Assembly: GCA_010365215.1 (NCBI GenBank)
Contig: JAAFGT010000027.1
Location: 1 to 44,321, forward strand
Length of the DNA stretch: 44,321 nt
Reading direction: 5' to 3'
Source: Acidipila sp.
Lineage (GTDB): Bacteria; Acidobacteriota; Terriglobia; Acidiferrales; UBA7541
The position numbers and the translations under genes were made by a program. The notes beneath the pieces are model-generated. The model did not search any database and was not told the DNA's origin. It worked only from the letters and a program-made list of their open reading frames with translations. Positions 27,854-35,978 of this stretch are shown piece after piece. Position 1 is the stretch's first letter. Every line of letters starts with the position of its first letter.

Positions 27854-30346
27854 TTAGCGAGCGATGTTGATTTCCCAGACGCCTCGTCCGTAGGTAGACA
27901 CGCGGAGGGTGTTGCCATTTTCGTAAAGGTCGCTGACCACAACCGCGGGCAGTCCCTTACCTAGCTGGCTCCACGAGTTTCCGCCATCCGTGCTGCGATA
28001 GACGCCGATCCACGTCGCGGCATATAGCGTACTGCCCGACGAATCACGAGGATCGACTTGCAGCTTGTCCACCGGAACGTCAGGCAGTCCGATGTTAGCC
28101 GGCGCGCTGAACGTGTATCCGCCGTGCCCATCCGCCACTCCCTTCACTACATGGATGACTCCCGGAATGGGCGCCTCGGAGTGCGCGTAAAGCAGATTGT
28201 CATTCGCCCAGGCAACGCCCGCGTTGAACGAAGCATATCCCGGCACCAGCGAGTTCAAGGGATACTCGGTCCATGTGGCTGCGCCGTCCGTGGTGATAAT
28301 TAAATTTCCACCGGTTCCCGGCACCCCGAGGTGGTTCAGGTCCACTGGGCTGATCCCCACCGTGTGCAACACGGCGCGTGGAAAATGACCGAAGTTCACA
28401 CCCTGCTGTCCGATGAGGTTGAAATTAACGCCACCGTCGGTGCTCTTGAATATCTTGCTGAACGACGAGGTGTAGAACACCAGTCCGCTGGGGTCGGCCG
28501 TTGCCGCTGGCGTGTCGATGGGCGTCGCGAAATTGGCATCCGCCGGGTCCAGCCCGCTGGATTGATTCCAGTCGTTCTGGTCGCTCGGTGGATTCACGGT
28601 AGAGTAGAAGATATTTTCAAACTGGAAGCTGGCCAAAGAGGAGTGGTTATTCGCCTGGCTCCATCCTGTCCCGAATCCGTCGCCGCCCAGCGTCTGGTTG
28701 AAGATGCTGGTATTTCCAACCCGCACACGCGTGCCGTCATCCTGCAAGCCGATGAGTGTGGTCGAGGGAGTCTGTGGATTGCCGATCAGCGTGTAGATCA
28801 GGCTGGTCTGGATTCCTTCCTGCTTGCGCGAATTCCAGTGCGCTCCTCCGTCCGTGCTGGCGAAAAGACCGCCGTCAGAACCGAACAGCAGCGTCCCCTG
28901 CTTACCCTTGCGAATCAAAGCGGCAGCGTGGCAGTCCGCATGAACATAAGGCAATCCAAACTGCGCCAGCCAGTTGGTAATGACCGTCCAGGTGTTGCCG
29001 CCGTCGGTGGACTTCACCGTGCTGAGGTTGCCGCCCAGGTAGACGGTATTCCGATTCTCATCGTTACTGTCCACCAGTATCATTTGGTTGTAAAAAGCCT
29101 GCCCGTGCATCACGTTCAGGTCGGGCTGATCAGGGTTAGGGTTGACCGGGGTCTTTGCCGCCAGGCCCAGCGCCGTCCAGTTCTGGCCGCCGTCCACGGA
29201 ACGAAATAGATCCAGTTGCGTCTGATCAAAAGTATCCGCCGCGAATGCATACACCACGCTGTCGCCCGCCTTGGCTACCGCCAGAGTCGTTCGCCCAGCG
29301 CCGGTGAATGTATTGCCGGCGTTCGGAATCGCGTTCCAGGTCGCGCCCTGGTCGGTGGAGAGCCACAGCGAGCCGTCGATGCCGCCCGAGCCGTTGAGTC
29401 CGAAGAAGCCGCTGCCAAAGAATGCCAGCGTTTGCGCCGAGGCTAGCCATCCGGCGCTGGTTTTCACCACGCTCCAGAGTTCCTGCCCGAAAAATGCATC
29501 GCCCGGATTGGCCCCCGCCACCTGGTTGTAAGAATTGCCGCCATCCGTCGAGCGGAACAACCCGCCGTCGGCTGCCACCAGCACGATGTCCTGAGGACCG
29601 CTGGTATCTACCTTTACATCGCGGATGGTGTTGGCATTCAATCCCACAAAGGGCTGCCAGGTATTGCCGCCGTCGGTGGACTTCACCATTACACCGGCCA
29701 CCAGATTGGGAGAATCGAACGGGTCACCCAACCCAAGATAAATCGTGTCGGGATTGCTGCCCAACGCTACGGAACCGCCCGAGGTGGTCAGCAAATTGTC
29801 CGTGGTCGCTGTCCATTGCGGGTGAGGACTCGAAAAATTTGATGTCTTCCACAGCCCGCCTCCGGAAGTCAGAAAATAAACGATATCCGGATTTTTGGGG
29901 TGCACCAGGATGGTGCGCGCGCGGCCGCTGTCGTTCTCCTCTAAAGTATAAAAGTTCTGGATAAAATTGTCCTTGGTGGGTCCTACGGAGAGCCAATTCG
30001 ATGCCGGCTTCGCGGGCGTTGCTGCATTGCCTGCGCCCAAATTCAGCGCGCGCTGCTTGTCCGCTTCGCGCAGCACGTGCCGTACGTATTCTGGGCCGCC
30101 CAGGCCGGCCATGCGCTGCGTCAACCACAGGTGTCGCGCGTTGGCGTTGTCGCGCTCGGGCTGTCCCTGCGTCTGGCTGGTGTGCGCCGCCCGGTTGGGC
30201 CGCGGTATTTTAAGATGGATATACCTTTCATCATCCGGTGCCGCGCTCTGCTTGCCGCTGGATTGTGCGGACGCAATCGGCGCTGCGCTCATGAGAAAAG
30301 ATAGGAGTATCGCGAACGATGAAGCGATAGATCTTCCCTTATTCAT
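27854..30346 (-). CDS. Secreted multi-Asp-box (BNR/VPS10-like) beta-propeller protein
   Basis: This 830-residue protein starts with a signal peptide (MNKGRSIASSFAILLSFLMS...ASA). It contains nine Asp-box motifs of the S-x-D-x-G-x-x-W/F kind, such as STDGGNTW, STDGGNSY, STDQGATW, SVDGGQNW and STDGGAHW. Spread through the protein, these predict one or two beta-propellers of the sortilin/VPS10 and glycoside-hydrolase 74 type. It ends STYGRGVWEINIAR without a sorting or anchor domain, so it is probably released. GAAGGAAGG precedes the start. It could be a glycan-binding or glycan-cleaving protein; no catalytic residues can be assigned from the sequence alone. Confidence 0.82.
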   Translation of the reverse strand: MNKGRSIASSFAILLSFLMSAAPIASAQSSGKQSAAPDDERYIHLKIPRPNRAAHTSQTQGQPERDNANARHLWLTQRMAGLGGPEYVRHVLREADKQRALNLGAGNAATPAKPASNWLSVGPTKDNFIQNFYTLEENDSGRARTILVHPKNPDIVYFLTSGGGLWKTSNFSSPHPQWTATTDNLLTTSGGSVALGSNPDTIYLGLGDPFDSPNLVAGVMVKSTDGGNTWQPFVGLNANTIRDVKVDTSGPQDIVLVAADGGLFRSTDGGNSYNQVAGANPGDAFFGQELWSVVKTSAGWLASAQTLAFFGSGFFGLNGSGGIDGSLWLSTDQGATWNAIPNAGNTFTGAGRTTLAVAKAGDSVVYAFAADTFDQTQLDLFRSVDGGQNWTALGLAAKTPVNPNPDQPDLNVMHGQAFYNQMILVDSNDENRNTVYLGGNLSTVKSTDGGNTWTVITNWLAQFGLPYVHADCHAAALIRKGKQGTLLFGSDGGLFASTDGGAHWNSRKQEGIQTSLIYTLIGNPQTPSTTLIGLQDDGTRVRVGNTSIFNQTLGGDGFGTGWSQANNHSSLASFQFENIFYSTVNPPSDQNDWNQSSGLDPADANFATPIDTPAATADPSGLVFYTSSFSKIFKSTDGGVNFNLIGQQGVNFGHFPRAVLHTVGISPVDLNHLGVPGTGGNLIITTDGAATWTEYPLNSLVPGYASFNAGVAWANDNLLYAHSEAPIPGVIHVVKGVADGHGGYTFSAPANIGLPDVPVDKLQVDPRDSSGSTLYAATWIGVYRSTDGGNSWSQLGKGLPAVVVSDLYENGNTLRVSTYGRGVWEINIAR

Positions 30347-30823
30347 TTGCCTTCCTTCGTATTTTTAATTTTGAGCGGTTGAACAGGATTAGAAAAAAGT
30401 CGAAGCGCTGCCGCTTGCACAGAAAAACCGGGGGAACTGTGGCCGGCAAAAACAGATTCATATTGAGAGAAAAAAGCCCTTTAAAATCGTGCAGTAACGA
30501 AAGTATGCGGCAGCGCCGAAATGCTGTCAAGAAAAAGCGCACCCATGTCCGGATTTTTCCGCAGCCTCGGCTGCCTCGCGCGGAAAAAGTTCCTGCGATT
30601 CCAGGCTAAGAATCCTGCGAGGCGGCACGGGAAACTACGGTGAATAAAACTAGCCGCCTCATGTGCATTTCTCCAGGCGAAATGTGGGGAAAAGATGAAA
30701 AAACCTGCGGCTTCCTCGCTGCTTGATTCCACAACTCATAGGTAGTACCTAAAACTGTATTGCCGCGAGCTCCCGCGTAAGACCTGAAAACTTTTCGAGC
30801 GCATGTCACTCAATTTGCCCCGC
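30347..30823. other. Gene-free 477-base region with palindromes
   Basis: No coding sequence is seen. It must hold the promoter of the Asp-box protein gene and the 3' end of the metalloprotease transcript. A 10-bp inverted pair, GCGCTGCCGC (30405-30414) and GCGGCAGCGC (30507-30516), is about 90 bases apart, and a strong hairpin lies at 30554-30588. On the minus strand a weaker hairpin followed by TTTTTT occurs near 30700-30722. Confidence 0.5.
30554..30588. terminator. Symmetric hairpin, possible bidirectional terminator
   Basis: TTTTTCCGC (30554-30562) pairs perfectly with GCGGAAAAA (30580-30588), and the loop contains a second palindrome, GCAGCC/GGCTGC. Each strand ends the stem with a T run, the form expected for a bidirectional intrinsic terminator. 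It lies 236 bases after the metalloprotease stop codon. Confidence 0.5.
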
Positions 30824-33376
30824 TCAATTTACTTGATCGCAAAACCACGGCCCCAGCGGCGCCCCGTCCATTCCGATGGGAGGCCCGTCAGGAATTTCGG
30901 CCGGCGGCGGCATCTTGAAGTCCTTGGGGTTCTTCTGAAACAGCGCAATCTGATCGGCGGCGTAAGCGAAGTGAGCGCGCTCGCCCGCATAAGCCGCTCC
31001 ACCACTCTGCGCGCTCAGTAATTTCTTCAGTTCATTAAGTTTCCACCACACGATCGCGCGTACCGGTTCCGGTGCGCTGCTGTTAACCGCCAAGCCCATC
31101 AAATAATGCAGCGCCACGTCATCGACCACGTCCGCTATCTGCGCCTTATAACCGGCTCCGTGCGGAGCCTTCCAGGTAGCCGCCAGCAATTTTTCCAGCA
31201 TCTCCTGCAGGCCCAGCGCGTTGGCGTCCCGCGAATGATATTCCACCAGCCGCGCCGCCCTTTCCGCATTGAGCAGCACGCCCAGCGTGTTTTCCGCCGC
31301 CGCCTCGGCCGGCGCCAGCGCGTCAAACGTCAGCCCGGTCCGCGCGCGAAAATTCTCGCGATCCCGCGGGTAGTCCGGCGGCCGCGGTGGAATGATCCGC
31401 AGCAACGCTTCCGGCAGCGCCAGCGTCTCTGGCCGAATCGTATTCAAGACGGCATCCAGCGCGCGCCGCTGCTCGGCGGCGGGAACGATCTCCGCCGGCT
31501 TTTGACCGTCTCCGCGCAGCGCAAACGTATAGTCGAGTCCCCCGATTACCTTCGTGGCCGCTTCCACTTGGTAGCGGTGCAGCATGTACACAGGCACCAG
31601 CACGTCTTCGAGCGTGGCCATCGGCGCGCGCTCGCGAATATTGTTTTCCGAGAACCGGCCCAGCGCCACGCCACGGATCTTCATCATCGTGTTCAGCCCG
31701 TCCACGGCGTTCGCGTAGTTGTCCCACAGGTGCGCCACAGGACTCGCTCCGCCGGCAGGCCGCGCGTCCTGATCCGTCAGATACAGCAACCCGCGTGCGT
31801 GCGCCTGGTTGAGGATTTCGTCCAGCGCTTGCTGCTCATTTGCGCCAGCAGGAAAATCCTGATAGCCATACGCGATAGTCACCTTGTCCCATTCGCCGAT
31901 TCCCGTAGCGTAAGCCTCGGAAAGGTCAGGCACGCCTCGCGGGCCCACTTGAACCAACGGATGCGGGTAGTCCATCACCGACGCGCGGTTAGAAACGCTC
32001 GCAGCGAAGTTGTGCATCAACCCCAGCGTGTGCCCCACCTCATGCGCGGCCAGCTGCCGTAGCCGCCCCAGCGACATCTCCAGCATTTTCGGTGAAACGG
32101 GTTGGCCCTTTTCGTACGCCGCCAGCAGGCCTTCGGCAATCAGATAATCCTGCCGCACGCGCAGCGACCCCAGCGTTACATGTCCTTTCAGAATCTCCCC
32201 GGTTCGCGGATCGGTGACCGTGGCCCCGTAAGACCAGCCTCGCGTCGCGCGATGCACCCATTGAATGACGTTGTAACGCAGATCCATGGGGTCGGCGCCT
32301 TCCGGCATCAGCTCCACCTGAAATGCTTTCTCGTACCCCGCCGCTTCGAACGCCTGATTCCACCAGCGCGCGCCTTCCAACAGCGCCCCGCGGATCGGCT
32401 CCGGCGCGCCGCGATCCAGGTAATAAACAATCGGCTTCACCGCCTCGCTCTTGCTGGCCGAGGGATCTTTTTTCTGCAGCCGGTGCCGCGCCAGGTAACG
32501 TTTCACCAGCGGCTCGCCGATCGGCGCGGCGTAATCCTTGTACGAAATTCCGAAGTAGCCCGCGCGCGGGTCGAAGCTGCGCATTTTGTAGCCCGGCACG
32601 GGCAGCTTCACAAACGAATGATGCTCGCGCACCGTCACCGCCTGCGCCGTGGGCACCACCTGCTGCAGCCACTCCCCCGGGTCATCCCCTTCGAACGTTA
32701 GCGTCGCCTCCACTTCCGTGTTCAACGGAAAGTTTTTAGTGCGCGGCAGGTAGATCGCGCAGCGTGAAGGGTCCAGCCGGAAATTGCCCTGGTGCGTGCG
32801 TCGCAGCGTGGCGGTTACGTCATGCGCGTCGCGCAGATAAAAATTGGTCGCATCCACCAGCACGCGGCCATCTTCTTCGCCCGCCACTTCGAATCCCCAT
32901 AGAATCGACTCCGCAAATGATTCCCGCACCGTTCGGCGTTCGTCGGCATCTTCTCCCGACGCTCGGTATCCGTAATTCGACTCGGTCAGCAAAACCTTCG
33001 GCCCGCTGCGTTCCCACCGCACTACCCGCGTACCCCCTAGCTGGCCGCGGTCCAGTCCAATGTCGTTCGACCCCACCCCTGCCGACAGCGAATTCACATA
33101 AAGAAATTCCGTCCCCCATTCGCCAATCTCCAGCCACAGCTTCCCGGCCCGGGCATCCCAGTACAGCGGCACATACCCCGGCAATTTTTCCAGCCCGGCA
33201 ATCTTTGCGGCAATAGTAACCGGCGCTGCCGGCGCTGCGGTCTGAGCGGGTGCGGGGGCTGAAGGCACCGCAGTCGCGGCGGGGTGAGCCGGCGCCGCAT
33301 CAGGCTTCCCCTGCGGCCGTGCCACTCCCACAGCCAGTACCACCACAAAGAGCACCTGCGCGAACCGACGAATCAT
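30824..33376 (-). CDS. Secreted zinc metalloprotease (DUF5117/DUF4953-like)
   Basis: This 850-residue protein has a short signal peptide, then a Pro/Ala-rich linker (residues about 25-55) and a large N-terminal domain. The metzincin-like zinc motif HEVGHTLGLMH lies near residue 445, with the downstream SVMDYPHP Met-turn. This arrangement matches the DUF5117-DUF4953 zinc-dependent metalloproteases common in Acidobacteriota and Bacteroidota. The ATG at 33376 is chosen because GGAGG lies seven bases upstream; an in-frame ATG at 33391 and a longer frame to 33445 are less likely. The gene has its own promoter region, divergent from the next gene. The substrate is unknown. Confidence 0.87.
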   Translation of the reverse strand: MIRRFAQVLFVVVLAVGVARPQGKPDAAPAHPAATAVPSAPAPAQTAAPAAPVTIAAKIAGLEKLPGYVPLYWDARAGKLWLEIGEWGTEFLYVNSLSAGVGSNDIGLDRGQLGGTRVVRWERSGPKVLLTESNYGYRASGEDADERRTVRESFAESILWGFEVAGEEDGRVLVDATNFYLRDAHDVTATLRRTHQGNFRLDPSRCAIYLPRTKNFPLNTEVEATLTFEGDDPGEWLQQVVPTAQAVTVREHHSFVKLPVPGYKMRSFDPRAGYFGISYKDYAAPIGEPLVKRYLARHRLQKKDPSASKSEAVKPIVYYLDRGAPEPIRGALLEGARWWNQAFEAAGYEKAFQVELMPEGADPMDLRYNVIQWVHRATRGWSYGATVTDPRTGEILKGHVTLGSLRVRQDYLIAEGLLAAYEKGQPVSPKMLEMSLGRLRQLAAHEVGHTLGLMHNFAASVSNRASVMDYPHPLVQVGPRGVPDLSEAYATGIGEWDKVTIAYGYQDFPAGANEQQALDEILNQAHARGLLYLTDQDARPAGGASPVAHLWDNYANAVDGLNTMMKIRGVALGRFSENNIRERAPMATLEDVLVPVYMLHRYQVEAATKVIGGLDYTFALRGDGQKPAEIVPAAEQRRALDAVLNTIRPETLALPEALLRIIPPRPPDYPRDRENFRARTGLTFDALAPAEAAAENTLGVLLNAERAARLVEYHSRDANALGLQEMLEKLLAATWKAPHGAGYKAQIADVVDDVALHYLMGLAVNSSAPEPVRAIVWWKLNELKKLLSAQSGGAAYAGERAHFAYAADQIALFQKNPKDFKMPPPAEIPDGPPIGMDGAPLGPWFCDQVN

Positions 33377-33491
33377 TATTTTCCTCCGCATGAATCCAGC
33401 ACATTTGAACACCGCATCGCAAAAGTCAAGCCCAGCGCGATTCATTGTAACTAATCGGGAGTTGGCCTAGACCGCCGTATACTACAGAGCT

Positions 33492-34202
33492 ATGACGCGT
33501 TACACGCTGCCATCCGGTAATCCGAATCAGAAAGCGTTTCGGATTTTTGCATATGGTTCAATCGGCGCAATGCTGATTCTTCTGCTGATTTCTGAATCGG
33601 GATGGGTGGATAGCGATGCAACCGGTCATGCGATGGGCTGGGCGGCGCTTGGCTTATTGCCTGTGTTTATGGGAGGCATTTTTGTTCTGATTGCAAGAAA
33701 TAGTGTTTGGCTATTTTGGCAAGGGGTAGCATTCGATTTGGCCGACGATAAAATAATTCTGGTAAAGGAAAACTCACCACTGATTGAGATTCCGCTGAAG
33801 CAGATCAATTTCCTTGGAGAGTCACGAAGCGGACTGCTCGTCCGAGGAGGCGAACCAGCAAAAACTTTTCTCATTCCCAAATCGATCGATAACTTTGAAG
33901 AACTGGAACGTCAACTGAACGGGTACTGCAAACTTACCTCCGTCAATACAAAAATCTCATATCGACCTGCTCTCCCGTTCGTTTTGATGATTGTGTCCTA
34001 TGCGTTTCTTTTTATTTCGAAAGCAGGTGCGGTTGTCATGGTCGCGGGAGTTCTGGCTCTTCTTATTCAGGGTTGGGCGTTCTTCTCAATGCGGAAACTT
34101 TTGGCACAGACAAGATCGCCAAAGTTACTGATGCTGGTTTTTCTTTTCTCTTGGGTGATGCTTGCCTGGCTTGTCTATCAGCGCGTGTCCGCCACTGTTT
34201 AA
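33492..34202 (+). CDS. Hypothetical membrane protein with central soluble domain
   Basis: I do not recognise this 236-residue protein. It has two hydrophobic helices near residues 20-70, a soluble beta-rich segment of about 75 residues (FDLADDKIILVKENSPLIEI onward), then three helices between about 158 and 232. This resembles bacterial PH-like or YdbT-type membrane proteins in layout only. TATACT lies just 9 bases before the start codon, so the transcript could be leaderless or nearly so. It is richer in A+T than the surrounding genes and opens an accessory stretch. A hairpin terminator follows. Confidence 0.7.
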   Translation: MTRYTLPSGNPNQKAFRIFAYGSIGAMLILLLISESGWVDSDATGHAMGWAALGLLPVFMGGIFVLIARNSVWLFWQGVAFDLADDKIILVKENSPLIEIPLKQINFLGESRSGLLVRGGEPAKTFLIPKSIDNFEELERQLNGYCKLTSVNTKISYRPALPFVLMIVSYAFLFISKAGAVVMVAGVLALLIQGWAFFSMRKLLAQTRSPKLLMLVFLFSWVMLAWLVYQRVSATV

Positions 34203-34244
34203 TAGCCGAGTGGCGCAAGCGGAGCCGTAGAGCGTTTCTGGGTG

Positions 34245-34276
34245 CCGCACCTTTCGGTTTTAATGGTGCGGTTTTT
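34245..34276 (+). terminator. Intrinsic terminator / palindromic repeat copy A
   Basis: CCGCACC (34245-34251) pairs with GGTGCGG (34265-34271), followed by TTTTT. It stands 43 bases after the stop of the preceding gene. The wider sequence, starting GGTGCCGCACC at 34241, recurs at about 35077 and, inverted, at 35181-35223. Confidence 0.6.
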
Positions 34277-34395
34277 GACCCTCCTTTCCCTTCGACCGCC
34301 CACGCCTTCATCGAGTATTTTTTACGCAACATCGCCGCCGTTCGTATCTGGAGACGTGGAAGACACGCTATCCTCTGCAGCGTTATTACTGTCTT

Positions 34396-34466
34396 CAGCG
34401 GTGATAGACTCTTCCCGTGCGCCGTTCTCCAGAAAGAAAACAGAGGAATTTCAGTGGGCCACCCGC
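34396..34466 (+). repeat. Leader repeat, copy 1
   Basis: This 71-base segment matches 35245-35314 with five substitutions and one single-base gap. It contains GAGGAATTTCAGTG, a ribosome-binding site plus GTG, but here the frame stops after seven codons. Copy 2 provides the leader and first codons of a 97-residue gene. Confidence 0.75.
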
Positions 34467-34585
34467 CAACATCCTGAAAGCCGATTCGCCGAATTGTTTC
34501 CCGACAAGTGGACGGCCTTGGAGAATTCTGACAAACGATGAGACTTGCGTAGGAGGACTGTCCGAAAACACGATGAGGGGGATCT

Positions 34586-34987
34586 ATGCGATGTACCGCA
34601 ATGATTGTGGCAATGCTTTCGTTTCTATTCGTTTGCCTCGAGGCTGACAGTCAGTCACTTCCGCCTTCACCCGGCAGCCAGCGTCATAGCCCCACAGACC
34701 CAAAAATCGTAGATCTGCCCCTGTCTCATCATCAATTTAGGCCAAAGCTGTCATTGCACAGTGCCTTAAGGATTGCCGACGGCTACATTGAAAAAGAACA
34801 TATCGACATTTCCTCATATTGGTTATATCGAGCGAACTTCATCCTATACGGTGATCAGGGTAAGAACGATAAGGACAAAGATCCCTGCTGGCATTTTTGG
34901 TGGGTCAACAATAACGATTCTCAGGGCGACTATGTCGAAATCATCGTATCGATGGATGGAAAAGCGTGGCGCATTCCTTCAATGTAG
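34586..34987 (+). CDS. Hypothetical secreted protein
   Basis: I do not recognise this 133-residue protein. A signal peptide covers about residues 1-23 (MIVAMLSFLFVCLEADSQS region). The mature part contains ALRIADGYIEKEHID, then WLYRANFILY, CWHFWWVNN and a C-terminal EIIVSMDGKAWRIPSM. The helix followed by beta strands and the final VSMDGK segment resemble a single PepSY-like unit, but this is only a weak structural hint. GAGGGGG lies five bases before the ATG. Hairpin B downstream may be its terminator. Confidence 0.65.
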   Translation: MRCTAMIVAMLSFLFVCLEADSQSLPPSPGSQRHSPTDPKIVDLPLSHHQFRPKLSLHSALRIADGYIEKEHIDISSYWLYRANFILYGDQGKNDKDKDPCWHFWWVNNNDSQGDYVEIIVSMDGKAWRIPSM

Positions 34988-35079
34988 ATAGTTTTCCTGG
35001 CTTGCTGCGGGGAGTGGGGTCACGAATTGTTGCTCCACGGCGGGTGGGTCACCCTTAAGACGGGGCTGAGGTTTGGGTG

Positions 35080-35119
35080 CCGCAGCCCTTTGCGGTTTAG
35101 ATTTATGCAAAGGGTGCGG
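35080..35119 (+). repeat. Palindromic repeat copy B (terminator-like)
   Basis: CCGCAGCCCTTTGC pairs with GCAAAGGGTGCGG with a single bulged G, and TTCTT follows. The outer sequence GGTGCCGCA and the loop sequence CGGTTTAGATTTA resemble copy A. It may terminate the secreted-protein gene that ends 92 bases upstream. Confidence 0.6.
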
Positions 35120-35180
35120 TTCTTCGGCGCTCTTGGTTTGACTCTTTACGAAGCAGGTTCCTACGCGTTGAGAATCACAG

Positions 35181-35223
35181 AAAAAGCATCGCACCCCTTA
35201 AAACCCAAACGGTGCGGCACCCC
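35181..35223 (-). repeat. Palindromic repeat copy C (inverted orientation)
   Basis: Read on the minus strand, it starts GGTGCCGCACCG and continues with GGTTTTAA, GGGGTGCG and TTTTT, the same plan as copy A. No minus-strand gene ends here, so a simple terminator role does not explain it. Confidence 0.55.
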
Positions 35224-35244
35224 ACGTCACTCGGAGACTACGTC

Positions 35245-35314
35245 CAGCGGTGATATTCTCTTCCGTGTGCCGTTCTCAAGAAAGAAAATAGAGGAATTTC
35301 AGTGGGCCACCCGC
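35245..35314 (+). repeat. Leader repeat, copy 2
   Basis: This 70-base segment matches 34396-34466. It supplies the ribosome-binding site (GAGGA at 35291), the GTG start at 35302 and the first codons (VGHP) of the small zinc-ribbon gene. Confidence 0.75.
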
Positions 35315-35595
35315 TCCATCGCCGGGTAGTTTTGGCATACCACGGGCTCCCGGTCGTAACTGCCCTTGCACTAGTTGGCATCTTCCTCGCAGTGTTCTTT
35401 TTCACCGGGAGTTTTCTGTTGTCCAGTCTGGCTGCGGCTGTGCCGTCCGTATTCCTCATATGGCGCTGGATGGTGGCAGGACGGCAAATTGATCGCTGGG
35501 GATGCCCGAAATGCGGCGAATCCTTCCCGGATAGGATGTATTGGAGGTATCCGCCCAAGGTCTGTCCATGCTGCGGAGAACTACTGGATCAATGA
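35302..35595 (+). CDS. Small membrane protein with C-terminal zinc ribbon
   Basis: I do not recognise this 97-residue protein. Two hydrophobic helices cover about residues 15-55. A four-Cys zinc ribbon follows: CPKC near residue 68 and CPCC near 88. The GTG start has GAGGA six to eight bases upstream, within a duplicated leader. Such small membrane zinc-ribbon proteins often have no known role. It is the third unrecognised gene of this stretch. Confidence 0.6.
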   Translation: MGHPLHRRVVLAYHGLPVVTALALVGIFLAVFFFTGSFLLSSLAAAVPSVFLIWRWMVAGRQIDRWGCPKCGESFPDRMYWRYPPKVCPCCGELLDQ

Positions 35596-35655
35596 TGTAC
35601 GGGGGGATAGCGAGGCTTTCAGGCGGGACCGAGGTTTGCCGTCGCCTCTTTTGCC

Positions 35656-35687
35656 TTGACAATATGTTATTATTAAGTTACTATAAT
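35656..35687 (+). promoter_or_regulatory. Sigma-70-like promoter
   Basis: A perfect TTGACA (35656-35661) is followed after 20 bases by a perfect TATAAT (35682-35687). With a 17-base spacer the alternative -10 is TACTAT. The surroundings are A+T rich. It could drive mqnA-mqnC with a long leader, or the small repeat-bearing frame. Confidence 0.5.
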
Positions 35688-35747
35688 TCAGGTGATACAT
35701 AGCTCGTGCCGGCACACTCGCTTCAGCTTCAGCACTCGATCAATGCT

Positions 35748-35864
35748 AACTCCTTTACAATCCAAGCTTATGAAAAATCCGCCTGCAACTCCTTTGCAAT
35801 CCTTGCTTACGGCGCAAAGGACTTAAAGTCTATTGGAATGAATGCTTACAAAAAACCCACCCGG
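35748..35864 (+). repeat. Three degenerate 39-base tandem repeats
   Basis: Units start at exactly 39-base spacing (35748, 35787, 35826). In one frame they read as 13-residue units: NSFTIQAYEKSAC, NSFAILAYGAKDL and KSIGMNAYKKPTR. Units 2 and 3 match at 17 of their first 24 bases, and units 1 and 2 match more closely. Confidence 0.6.
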
Positions 35865-35978
35865 GGGGTACCCCATCCTTCCTTCTCACCCTCTCGAAGG
35901 CCTCCATCCCGCGGCCATGTTATATTTAACCTTCCGGCAAACACTCCCTGACCGGTAGCGAACCCCAGGAGTCGAAAA

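Larger units (their letters stand above)
34203..34585. other. Repeat-bearing intergenic region
   Basis: No convincing gene is seen. The region holds hairpin A (34245-34276) and the first copy of the 71-base leader repeat (34396-34466). After the repeat, a GTG at 34454 would encode only seven residues (VGHPPTS) before TGA. Confidence 0.5.
34988..35301. other. Intergenic region with two palindromic repeats and leader repeat copy 2
   Basis: No gene is seen in these 314 bases. They hold hairpin B (35080-35119), the inverted copy C (35181-35223) and most of leader repeat copy 2 (35245-35314), ending at the GTG start of the next gene. Confidence 0.55.
35596..35978. other. Intergenic region upstream of mqnA with promoter and tandem repeat
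   Basis: This stretch holds a promoter-like pair (35656-35687) and a 39-base tandem repeat (35748-35864). An open frame from a GTG at 35706 to 35951 (81 codons) spans the repeat and could be a small gene. It ends in Pro/Arg-rich sequence with no family resemblance, so it is not called. Confidence 0.5.

Noticed and set aside
34242-34541. Open frame of 99 codons over the first leader repeat, with FSRKKTEEFQWATR
   Set aside because: The matching frame in the second copy is broken by a single-base gap, so the similarity is at DNA level, not of a conserved protein.
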